A DNA stretch of 64,000 nt from positions 41,061,501 through 41,125,500 of the forward strand of contig NC_134546.1 of assembly GCF_050624435.1 (NCBI RefSeq), read 5' to 3'. Source of the stretch: Tenrec ecaudatus (lineage: Eukaryota; Chordata; Mammalia; Afrosoricida; Tenrecidae). The notes beneath the pieces are model-generated. The model had not been told where the DNA came from and did no database searches. It saw only the letters and a list, made by a program, of their open reading frames with translations. Each line of letters opens with the position of its first letter. Within the stretch, counting starts at the first letter, position 1. Positions 24,201-36,200 of this stretch are shown one piece after another. Position numbers and translations under genes: made by a program.

Positions 24201-27200
24201 CCTGAGGATCAGCTGGTGGTTTCAAACTGCTGACCTGGGGATAGCAGACATTTACCTTGTAGTGCCAGCCGGGCTTCCATGGCAGCACCTCATGGCTTAT
24301 TGCATAATGAATTCTTACTGACTCCTATATACAGTATTCAGTTTGACTAATTAACTCAAGCTTTATCAAGTACATTCTTAGCATTGATATTTCATTGTAG
24401 GTGGACAATATAAGGCCGTGTACTGTATTGTCTCTACATGAAGCTTAACCGACAGATGGAAGCTGAGTACAGAAACCATATAATTATGTAAGATTTACTA
24501 CTTTACAATAAAATGAACATTGGACAGTTTAGTTAGATATGGCTTATTACTAGTATGTGTCATCAGAACCTAGGTCAAGCTCAAGGTGGGCCGCAGGGTG
24601 TGGCCTGGGGACGGTTGTGGAGTGGGGGCAGAGGTAGAAAGTCAGCTCCGAGAACGGATGGCATTTGGTGGGTCAGGATGAAGAAGGCTAGGCTTTCGAA
24701 GTAAAAAGAAAGCTCATCCGAAGGTTATAGGATGTGAACGGCCAGATTTCCAAGGACTTGGAGGAGTCAGAGTTTAGGATGCAGAGAGATGAGATCACCT
24801 TGACCATGGCCATGTGTTCTGTTTCCATGAATGGCACTGAGGTCTGCTGAGCCTACACAAGCTTACCTTCTGCAGAGGCTTCTTGGTCCTCACAGAGACT
24901 TCTGGAGCCCTAGTGGCACAGTGGATTAAGCATTGGGCTTCACACTGGGTCAGAAACCGAATGGAGCAGTTGCACTTTGTTCTAAAGGGTCACTGAGGCA
25001 TCGTGGACAAGACTTGACTAGATGGCAGTGGGTTTGTTTCTTCCCTTATATCTTTTAGTTCTTTTTCTTTTTTAAATCATTTTATTGGGGGCTGATTCAA
25101 CTCTTAATCACAATCCAGACAGATATCCATTATGTCAAGCGCATTTGTACATTTGTTGCCAATCATCATTCTCAAAACATTTGCTTTCTACTTGAGCCTT
25201 TGGTATCAGCTCCTCATTTTTCCCCTCCCTCGCCGCCACCCCCTTCTTCATGAACCCTTGATAATTTATTTTGTCATATCGTGCACTGCTCGACATCTCC
25301 CTTCACCCACTTTTCTGTTGCGATGGAAGTGGGTTTTTAATGGTGACTGCAGGGCATTTGCTTCTCAGCATTCTCTGCATTCACGTGTTGGGGTTTCCAC
25401 ACGTGCTGCTGGAGCTATTAGTGGCCATCGGTGGTCCTGTGCCCGTACTGATTCTAAAGCAAACACCGCATTCGCCTCCCTGAGCGGGTGAGTGCTGGTG
25501 AGGAGACAGACAGATGCTAGAAGAGCAGAGAGATCCCAGCGGTGCCAGGAACTGACAGCTCTCACTCGGCGACGCCAGGAACACGGCTGTGGTGATGCTG
25601 AAGTCCCGGAAAATGTCAAATGCCACACAGTTTAATTAAATGGCAATGGAAGATGCTGAGCTTGTTAGCATCTTCTACCAACTAGCGAATATTTAGATAA
25701 ATATTGTCAAAAGAACTCTATTTGTTTTGTTGTTAAGCAGTTTTGATTCATCTTTGAATTTTTACCAAATTTGCAAATGTTTATCAAAGGACATTCCAAA
25801 TCATTGTTTATTACAATTGATTAAATTCTAAACAACAGTAATTTGAAAGTTTTGTTTTTGATTTTTAACAAATTCGACTGCTTTAAGTAGCCTTGATAGT
25901 CCCTTAGAAATGATGGACAAGTTCTTTTTTTAATTGCTGTAGTTCTGGTCCTCTAGGAAATTATCAGTTGAGCTTTCACCCCTGGTCCTTGAAGCAGGCA
26001 TGAAACAACAGAGAACCCAGACCTGTTGCTGTCAAGTTTATTTAGACTAATGGCAACCTGCTGGTCAGAATAGATCTGTTCTATAGAGTAGTCTTAGAGA
26101 AGCAGATTGCCAGACCTTTCTTACACAGCACACAGGGTCAGCTTAACTGCTCATCTTGAAGTTCATAGTTGATCGCACCACTCAGTGACCTCGTGAGAGG
26201 AGTCCTGGTGACACTGTTGAGTAAGCATTAGACTGCCAACTGCGAGGCTGGTGGCTCCCGACCACCAATCTCTTGCGGAGAAAGATGAGCATGCTGCTCC
26301 TGTCAAGACTTACAAAGCCGTGATACGCTTACAGAGGTGTGCTCTGCACAGAATCGCCTCCCTGTCAGTGGGCTTGGGGGTTGGGTGTAGGGAGTCTTCA
26401 AAGCCTTCATTAAACAAAACAACTGACAGTATTCTTAAAGAACAGGGTGGAACTGCTCCTGTGGATGTTTGAGGCTGTGAATCTTCATGGAAGCAGAAAG
26501 CCCCAACTCTTTCCTCCGAGTGACTAGTGGTTCAAATTGTTCAGCTCGTGGTTGGCATAACAGATAACCCACCATGCCACCAGCGCTCCTCGAAGCACTC
26601 GTTAGGAACTTGAAAATGGCACACAAGGGAGACTGATAGGAGCCATAGATCAAATTTGTAAGTCATGAAATGAAATCTAAAAACTGACATGGTCTTGCTT
26701 ACTGATTGGCTCTGTGGGCTGGCAACGTTGAATCCTGTTATCTCGGTACCACCTTACCCAGCAGTCTGTGATACTGCTTAAAAAGTAGAACATTGGAGGA
26801 TAGACACCAGTGTTGAAGTGGTCTTTTTCTCTTCTGAACATCTGGAACACGAATTGTAGCTTCCTTGTAAGAAGGACCAGATAGTGAATATTTTAGGCTG
26901 GGGGCCTACAGCTTCTGTTTTAATTTCTTGATTGTCCCGGGGTCTCAAAAACTGCTGTAGACAGAATATAGATGAGTGAATATTCGGATATACTCCAGTG
27001 TATTTAAGAAAACAGAGCACAGCCAGAATTGGCCCACGGACCATGGTTTGCTGGTTCCTGTTGTAACGAATTCAGTGTCTAGACAATGTTTTTAAAGTAG
27101 GAAATACTGATCGTCTAGTTATCTTTTGAGCATTTTATCTTTCTCGTCTAAACTGTAAGCTATTTGGAAACGGGCTGTAGGGGGTACTTCTTTCTCTCCC

Positions 27201-30200
27201 CGTATATCCTTTATCTCGTGTAGTATGCCTTACACCTGGTAGAGGGGCTTGGCATGGTCTGGTGTAGAATGTGAATTGGTCACGTTTTCTCCTCCGGCTC
27301 TCAGCACCCTCTGAAGGAAGATGGGGCAGGTGTACTGACCCACTTTCCCAGTGTTAGGACTGAGGCTTAGGAGGGTCAAACTGCATACTGCCCGTGCGGT
27401 CTTCTTTCTGTGTTGTGACAGTGACCTGTGTGACTTCCAGCTATGTAAAACTAGAAGAAGCTGATCTTTTTAGTCTGCCGTTTTCTCTGACCTCCTACAG
27501 CACTCCTGTTTTGCTTTCTAGAATCGGAGCTCAATTTTCTATGGTGTTTCAAATGTTCAGGTATCCCTACTCTTTTGGCACAGAAAAGGGCCTTTTCTGT
27601 TCTCAGGAGACAGTGGAGCTAAGCTGAATTAGAAATAGATTATTTTTCAAGCTCTCAGGTAAAAGTGCCCTGTTCTTTTCACTTCTCAGAGAAGAACCTA
27701 GCCACTCTTGGTCTCTGTACTCAGCCCTCAGCAGAAGCATCTGTGGACCCTTTGCTGCAGCCACACTGGGCTGCGGTATGACACTGACCTGCCGTGTTCT
27801 CCTGCCTGAGAACGCTTGCCTTGCACTGCAGACGTGAATTTCATCTTCCTAAACCCAGCCAGTGGCTGTACTGCTGTAGCCGTAAGAGAAGTTAAGCTGT
27901 ATAATTTTGATTTCTGTGCTTTATTTTAAGGTTGTACTTCAACTTAAAAAACATGAGGAAGAAAACCCACAAAGCCCTACCTCTACCCCAAAGATGTCTC
28001 CCACTTCTCCCCATTATTTTTCCTCTCAATTTTTAATTGTAAACTAGGCAGGAGTTTATAGTTCAAATAATTGACTTGTGTGCAACAGTGTAAAGTACTA
28101 GTTAGAGTTTACCCTTCACCTAGGCCTTGATTTCTTTTCTCCCTCTTGTGGGCTGCTGTCTTCCATTGCAGCCAAGCTAACACTGGTCACAGTTTAGCCT
28201 GTTGCTTTACCTACCCCCTGTTGACCGCCCTTCCTTGGCAGTCTCTAAAGTCTGTTCAGTTTGGTATGAAAGCCTTTATCTTTTTTTTAAACATATATTT
28301 TTCCTTCGTTACAGTGGTCTCATATAATATTTCCCTTTTGTGATCGACTGATTTCACTCAGCATGACGCTCTCCAGCTCTGTCTGTTCATGTCATGAGTT
28401 GCAGCATGCTTCTACCATTGCCCTATGGGGATGGATAGTATTACATCTTGGGTAACCCTGCTGGTATTTGAAATACCAGTGACATCACAACAACACACAA
28501 GCCACCCCAGTACAGCAAACTGACACGCAGGCACAGAAGGCAAGACTTTGTCACACATGCTTTGGACATGTCAGGAGAGACCAGTCCCTGGAGAAGGACA
28601 CCATGCTTGGGAAAGTGGAGGGGCAGCGGAAAAGAAGATTCTCGACAAGATGAGCTGACTCAGTAACAGCAACAATGGGCTCAAGCCTAGGAACATTGCA
28701 CAGGACACAACATAGTATCCCTTTGTGTGTATGTACCAAAGTTTCTTCATACATTTTTCTACTGATGTGCATTTAGGTAGCTTCTCTCTTCTTGCTGTTG
28801 TGAACAGTGCTGCGGTGAACATGGGTACGCGTATACGAACTCACATTATGACTCCTACTTCTTTAGGATATACACCCAGCAGAGGGATGGCTGGAACCAA
28901 TGGAGTTTCTCTTCCCACTTGTTTGAGGTTGTGCCATATCGCTTTCCACAATGGTAGTCCACCAGTGTATGAGGGTTCCAATCTCACCGCCGCTTCTCCA
29001 GCAGTTCTTTATTTCTGTTTGAATGAATTTGACTGTCAGTGTTGGTGTAAAGTGGGAATCCCATCGTTGTTTTAATCCGCATGTCCACGGTGGCTAGTTA
29101 CTGCCTAAAAGCAACTTTGTAAAAATAGTAGCCGATATATACTGATTAACATTGTGAGCAAACTCATGGCTTTTGGGTCTAAATCTCAGCATTGTTATGA
29201 ACTTTTCTGTGCCTCAGTTTCCTCTTCTGTAAAACGGAGATGCCTCCAGCATTGACCCATTGAGTTGTGAGGATTCGATGAGGTAGTCCGTGGAAAACAC
29301 CTGGGATACTGGGACCAAAAGCGCGCTCACAGGCTAGCTGCTCTTATCATGAATTTTTCAGTTGCACCTGCTTCCTAGTTGTGCTTGTATACTCAGTCAG
29401 CTGATGCCTGGTGCCAGGTCTGCCACCCTGAGGCCATTGTTGCTGATGGCCTTTGCATGTCTAATGTCCAGCACAGTATCCCACTGAGCATGACAGGGCC
29501 CCACATTTTATTTTCTCTGCAATCCTTATTCCGGATTCATTTTCCAAAAGAATAGCGTGCCAGCATTTCCAGGAAGAGTGTACATTTAGTACTCCATGAT
29601 TAGGATGGAATGTTATTTGGGGAGGTAATTTGGCTGTTCCACGGAGAGAATGATGGACTGGAAGTCAGGAGACATGGATTGGAACCCCACTTTTGCCATG
29701 GATTGATCTGGTGTCTTTGGACAGCGTGGCCTCTGTACCTTTATCTAACAACTAGCAGATTGTATCTACTACCCTCTTTGGAGCTAATATTTCTTACTCC
29801 CATATTTGGTTATTCAGTATAATTATTCTTTTAGAGGATTGATAATTGATTTCCTTACAAAGGATTGCCTTACACTGAAAATTTAATTAACTGTCTCCTC
29901 TCTTTAAGCTCCGGGCTCAGAATCAGGTCTTGAAAAAAGGCGTTGTGGATGAACAGGCGAATTCTGCTGCTTTAAAGGTATGCACCAGGGCCTTGGTCTC
30001 GGGAGGGTTAAGTTTGTGTGTGGTGGTGCTGCGTGCCGGGGACACATCCAGTTTTCTGGGTTAAAGTCCCAACCCTGACACTTATTTCCTAAGGACAGTG
30101 GCGGGTAAGATAGTGTTTATGTTTGCTTAATGTTTCTATTTATTGGGAATGGATGTAATGTGCTTGGATTTCCGTAGCCAAAAATTACCCCCTGAAAAGT

Positions 30201-33200
30201 ATCTTTGAGTCTATGTAATGCATCCTTCTTAGACCTAGAGCTTCATCCTTACCCATTTTCAGTCACTGGATGGAGTACTCTGAGGGAGACTGTGCTATAG
30301 TCATGTCTGTGTCCCCAGCACGCAGCAGATAACTCAGTGCCCTTGAATTGATCCTGACTCATAGTGACCCTGCAGGGCAGAGTAGAGCTGCCCTCAGTGG
30401 ATTTCTGAGATGGTAACGCTTTACAGGAGTAGAGAGCCTCATCTTTCTCCCATGGAGCGGCTGGTCGTTTTGAACTGCTGACCTGTGGTGAGCAGCCCAA
30501 TGTGTATGTAACCACTATATTACCAGGGTTCCTTAGCACATAGTAGGCCCTTAATGAGTTGGTTGATGTTTGTGAGTCATTTAACTCACTCATCTTGCCT
30601 TTGGGTTCAGCTTTTTGATAAAGTGGCTCATTGTGGTAACCAGGACATTTCTTTTGAGTGATACATGTCACCATCATTACCTTTTTTCTCTGAAGAAAGA
30701 GCCAAGTGGGGGATGAAGGACTTTGTACTTCATTCTGGTAGGCTTGGAATGGAGATTTCCTAAGAGATTTTCTTAATGGATTAATTAGTTCTAGGATCTG
30801 GACTCCTTCTTGGCCAACTTTTAGCTAAATAGCCTGCCTGCCAAGGAGCCCTGATAGCACAGTGGTTAAAGTGCTTACTTGCTAGCCCAAAGGTTGGTGG
30901 TTCAAACTCACCAGTCACTGCAGGCAAAAGGAGAGGCAGTGTGCATCTGGAACGATGGTAGCCTTGGCCTCCCTATGGGGTAGTTCCTCTCTCAGAGGGT
31001 TGCTAAGAGTTGGAAATCAACTGGATGGTGATGGATAGTGTGCTTACCTGACTCTTTGACTCACTTTCTTGCTTCCTCTACTCCTTCCTGTCAATAGAAG
31101 GGATCTCTTTCAGGATAGCCCCAACCCGTGTTATTTCCCAGATGGGGCCACTCTGGTGACCAGGACTCAGAAATATGTCCTCTAATCAACCAGCATTGAT
31201 TGTTGGGCCCTACACAAGAGAGGACTGTGTGTGAGAGTGCCCCCTCCTTAGGCACTGTTGCATTAACTCAGGTCTGAGATGGCTCAGAGCTCCCTTCCTG
31301 CTCTGCACTCAGGCCAACATTGTTTTATTGAAGAAACAGTCTTCTTTTTTCTCCTAATACAAATATTTCCTAGCATATCTTAGTAGCCTGTTGTGGTGGA
31401 TACTTTTCTGATGCCAGCTGTATTTGATGAGCGTTGTGTTGGGGACATGATGGTGGTGACAGTAGTGACAACAGAGGTCATGGCACCACTTACTGAGCAC
31501 TCACCTGGTAGCAGGCCGTGTGCTAAGTTCACTGACTCCCTGATCTCACTGTGTCTTTCCCAGTGTTATCATCCTCACTTGCAGAAATGGGGGTTAGTTG
31601 AGGGGAAAGGTGGTGATAGATGCCTTCTGAAATTAATTGTTGACTGACTCCATCAAGTTGAAACATTGGTCAGCTTATGGTTAACCAATGATAACAATAT
31701 AAAGAAATTACTGTGGCTTTATTGTACATTGTAGAGGTCTCTCTAATTACAGGGCCCATGACAACGTACCAGTTTGTTCGAAGGGAATGCTAGGATGCCC
31801 TCTTACAGCAGGCTTTTGATCTCATTGGGTTTGCCTCCTCACGTAGTTGTTGGGTGTGTGTTGTCATGGCTGTGATTGTCAGGTGCCACCGGGCCAGTTC
31901 CAATTCATAACGACTCTGTGCACAACAGAGCCAAACGCTGCCCGGCCCTGTGCTATCCTCACAATTGTTCTTATGTTTGAACCCACGGTGGCAATCCATT
32001 ATATACCAGAATCTTCCTTTTCTTGCTGTCCTCTGCTTGACGAAGCAAGATGGCCTTCTCCAGGGACTGGTCTCTCCTGACAGCATGTCCAAAGTGCATG
32101 AGACAACGTCTTACCCCTTTGCTTCTGAGGAGCATTCTGGCTGTGCTGTACTTCTTCCAGACAGACTTGTTGGTTCTTTGGCACTCCATGATACTTTCTA
32201 TGTTCTGCAGGAGAAAGATGAGACTTTCTGCTCCCAGAAAGATTTATAACCTCGAAACCTACAGGGAGCATTTCCACTCTGTCCAAAGGGTCACTATGAG
32301 TCCGAAATGACTCAATGGTAGTAAGTTTTATTTTTAAGTTTTTGGTTTTAATGTACTGATCATCTCTTTATTAAAATTTGACTTTTCTTAGTTTAATGAT
32401 TGTCTCAGGCAAAATAATACAGGTGCCAAAACTCGCTGCCAATCGAGTAGATTCCTACTCACAGCAACTCCGTGTAGAATTTCTGAGATCATGAATCATT
32501 ATAGATAGCCTCGTCTTTCCCTTGTGAAGTACCTGTTGGGTTTGAACCATGGACCTTGGGGTTAGTAGCCCAATGCCTGACCCACAGCACCACCAAGACC
32601 CAATCCTTTAAATTTACAGTAGTATATTTTATAGGTGAGCTCTCAGTTGCTGGCCTAAAAGTTAGCAGTTTGAATCTACCCAGAGGCACCTTGGAAGACA
32701 GGTCCGAGCCTTGAGAACTCTGTGGAGCTCAGTTCTCTGCACACGGGGGTCTCAGGGGTCATTATCTGCTTTACAACAACTAACTGCAGCAACCGATTTT
32801 AAGAGTCTGAACCGTTTTTAAATTGAAACTGGCCATCTGTATTTGATTATCGGTGAATGCAAAGCTTTTGCTTATTGGCGATAAGCCAAATATAGTTAGA
32901 GCAGTGTTTTCCTCAATGTAAACAGAATGAAACTAAGTACCATGTATGCTCGAGTATAAGCTGACCCAAATATCAGCCGGGGCACCTATTTTACCACAAA
33001 ACTGCATTAAAAATATGCTGAAAAACTCAGCTCATACACGAATTTATACGATACTTTTCTTTAGTGTCCCATTTGCTTATCACATCAAAAACTAAACCAA
33101 GTACAGAATGGTCTGCAAGCGGTGTGCGGTTTAGAGCTCAGATTTTTGTTTCTATCTTCATTTGATTTTATAGTGAATTCATGAAGAACAGCACTGAAAA

Positions 33201-36200
33201 TATTTTTGTGTTACTATATTTTTATTTTTGTCATATCAGAATGTAAAAGTAAAGTTAAATGCATTGTAAAGATGTCATTTTAACTGATTTAAATTCAGGG
33301 AGGATATATAGAAAAAATGAATACAAGTATATTTCTTCCCATTCTGGCCCCATGATGCGTCTGAGTTCTCTTAAAATTTTTGTCTTTACATTTATAGCCC
33401 ATGCTATTTATCTGTTGGCTGTCTTTTATACATTCATAGCCCCAGGCTGTTTATATGTTGACTGTCTTGCATTTAACTGCATATAGTGGTGGAAATTTTA
33501 CTTTGACTTGATGATTGCCTGTTAACTTCAGTGTATTTGCTGGTTTCATTTTATATTTTAATTTACTTCCGCCCCCAAAATGGTTTTGCCATGAAACAGT
33601 TACAAACATAAGAGCTGGAATGATAAAGGTACAACAAGAATTCCCTGAAGCAAGTCGACCTGATTATGATTTATGTTTTAATGAAACAAAGGGGTGTGTG
33701 TGTAACACATGGGGTTTCTATGCCTTCAGGCTACATTCTGAGGCGTGCTCTGTTGTCACTTTGCAGGAACAACTAAAGATGAAGGATCAATCGTTGAGAA
33801 AACTACAGCAGGAAATGGACAGTTTGACATTTCGAAATCTGCAGCTTGCTAAGAGGGTAGAACTACTTCAAGATGAACTGGCTCTAAGTGAACCCCGAGG
33901 CAAGAAAAACAAGGTAGTCAAGTACAAGGAAATGAATGCGACTTTACAGTGACATACAGAGTCTGTAAGCCATCCTGGCTTTAACAGGAAATGCCACCCC
34001 CAAATTGTTCAATTTACGTTTAACTTGTCCTCATATTTTTTACCTAAATATGGGGTCTAGAAGGCAGGCATTAGTGTTAGTAAATACAATGTCATTGAGT
34101 TGTTTTTTCTGTTTAAGTTTTATTTCTCTTGTCATTTACATTTTGTTAATATGTAATGAGACAGCATCATTTTGTTTCTGCGCGTATAGTTCAGTTACAT
34201 TGATTACATTCTTTGAGTTGAACACTCTCACCTTTTCCTGAGTTGTGCTTCCCTCATTAACAGAAGCCTACTGCCACCCAAGGTTCCTGTCAAACGATTT
34301 TGAGTTGTTCTTGTCAATTTGAAGGTTTTTAAATATGAGAGGGCTCTGAAAAGTATGTGGGGAAATGGAATCAAAGGTGGTGGAATTTTCCCCAAGCTTT
34401 CTAAAAGCCCGTCATTGTTCTTAAAAGAGCATAGTGCGTAAGGCAGACATTTTTTACTAGTTGGGCTAAACTATTGTTCACTTTTAAGACTTCTTCCTGG
34501 AGTGTTTTTGGTTTGTAATTTAAATATCCGGAGTAATAGGGCTTTCAGGGGCTCAGTCACTCTCCATAGCTTCTTGTGAATATCTGTTTTGCATGTCCCT
34601 ACTGTAAGGTAGTCAAGAGGCTCCAGAGACCAAATCAGTCGAATTAGAGCAAACAGGCTTTATTGGGGAGAAAAACCCAGCCTGGGTGAAGTCCCATGGT
34701 CCACAGTGTCTGGGCTGGAGGAGTCACACCCCAGGCTACAGGGGTGGTGCTTATATAGCCAGAGAACATGTGACTTGGCTGTTTTGAGTCCATAAAGGTA
34801 AAGTAGTCAGGGACTGGGAGATACAGATATGTCCGGGTTTCTAGAATGTAAGGTGACTTCCTGGTTCCGGGTGTATTCATGTTGGGTGTATTTGAGCCGG
34901 GTGCAGAGCAGCTGGCCGAGAACAAAGCAGGGCACTGAGCCAAACGGGCTGTGAACAAAACGGGCCATGAGTAAAACGGGCTGTGAGTAAAAGAATGAAA
35001 AAAAACTTGCAAAGCTGCTGACAGGTTGCATAGCCAGCTCCGATCAGCTCCGCATGTGTGTGTGGGAGATTCAAGGCCACTTGCTGCTAGTTGTGTCAGC
35101 TCTGGTCAGCTCCGCACGGTGTGGGAGATTCAAGGTCACTTGCTGCTAGAAGCCAGCTTGGCATTGATCTGGCCATACACCCATGTTGATTGGGATTCTT
35201 CTATGGAATTTATGATCAAAATGTTTAGTAGTGTAGCTGGGCACCATCCAGTTACTTCTGGTCTCATGGCAAAGAGGTATATGAAATTGAGTTTTAAAGA
35301 ATTTCTAAGGACCAAACATCTACATAGTTGATTAAGTGGCTGAGAAAAACAGATGCAAACTTCGTATTGGTCAAGATTGTTACTATCTGTCAGCTAGACC
35401 AAGTTGCCATTAACACTAAGTAGAACAGATATTATGAGATACATTGTTACGGTATAACTACTGCTTAAATGAGATGCAAGTACCAGTTGAAACGTTCATA
35501 TCATCACACATCCCGGTCATTCTGACTAGTAGCAATCCTATAGAGGAGAGTAGGCTGCTCCTGTGGGTTCTTGAGACTGTCAGTCTTAGCTGGAGTAAAG
35601 GTCTCATCTTTCTCCCTTGGAGTGGCTGGTGGTTTCAAACTACTGCCTTTCCAGTTAGCAGCCCAGCTTGTAACTCACTAAACCACCAGGACTCCTTAGT
35701 CACAGGGTTGTATAAACCCAGTACTTCTTTTCACGACGACCATTTGGTTTTGCCCTGACTGTATTTCTACAAAATGGGCATTCAATATAGTAGTGGGTTA
35801 CTAACCAAGCACAAGGTCAACAGTTTGACCTCATCAGCCACTGCTCTGGAGAAAGATGAGGCTTTCTGCTCCTGTAAAGATCTACAGTTTCAGAAACCCA
35901 CAGGCACAGTTCTGCTTTGCCCTATGGAGTGGCTATTAGAATTAGCCTGGCAATAGGGACTGAGTGACCTTTTCTATATGTATTTCCCATACATGGAGGA
36001 ATTCCCTAGAGCAGTAATTTTTAGGTAAAGGGGAAACAGAGAAAGCAAACCAGGAATGTATTGAATAGTTTGAAAAACACAAATGCTTCTGGGCATCCCA
36101 TTTGCAGAAGGCTATGGATGACAGCTAAAGCCCCAAATCCATTTGCAGAGTTCACTTAGGCCTCAATTGAACTCCTTACTGATCATCAACCAAAGATGCA

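Larger units (their letters stand above)
15205..29908 (+). other. PPP1R21: PPP1R21 intron 1
   Basis: 14.7 kb from donor gtaccc to acceptor ctttaag. The repeats are listed separately. In 15400-16110, 16320-16900, 17340-17930, 19800-20235, 21290-22130, 22440-22755, 23580-24085, 24285-24900, 25330-26010, 26600-26860, 27065-28285 and 29350-29630 I see nothing I can name. 16900-17330 and 27145-27250 have the look of very old, degraded interspersed repeats. Confidence 0.9.
29978..33766 (+). other. PPP1R21: PPP1R21 intron 2
   Basis: 3.8 kb. It holds six AfroSINE pieces, one RTE tail and one small MITE. I see nothing nameable in 29978-30315, 30540-30845, 31046-31844, 32776-32935 and 33055-33766. Confidence 0.9.

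Noticed and set aside
33515-33952. Single 145-codon gene containing the exon 3 sequence
   Set aside because: Only 33767-33913 matches PPP1R21; the extensions are intron read-through and lie outside perfect splice sites.
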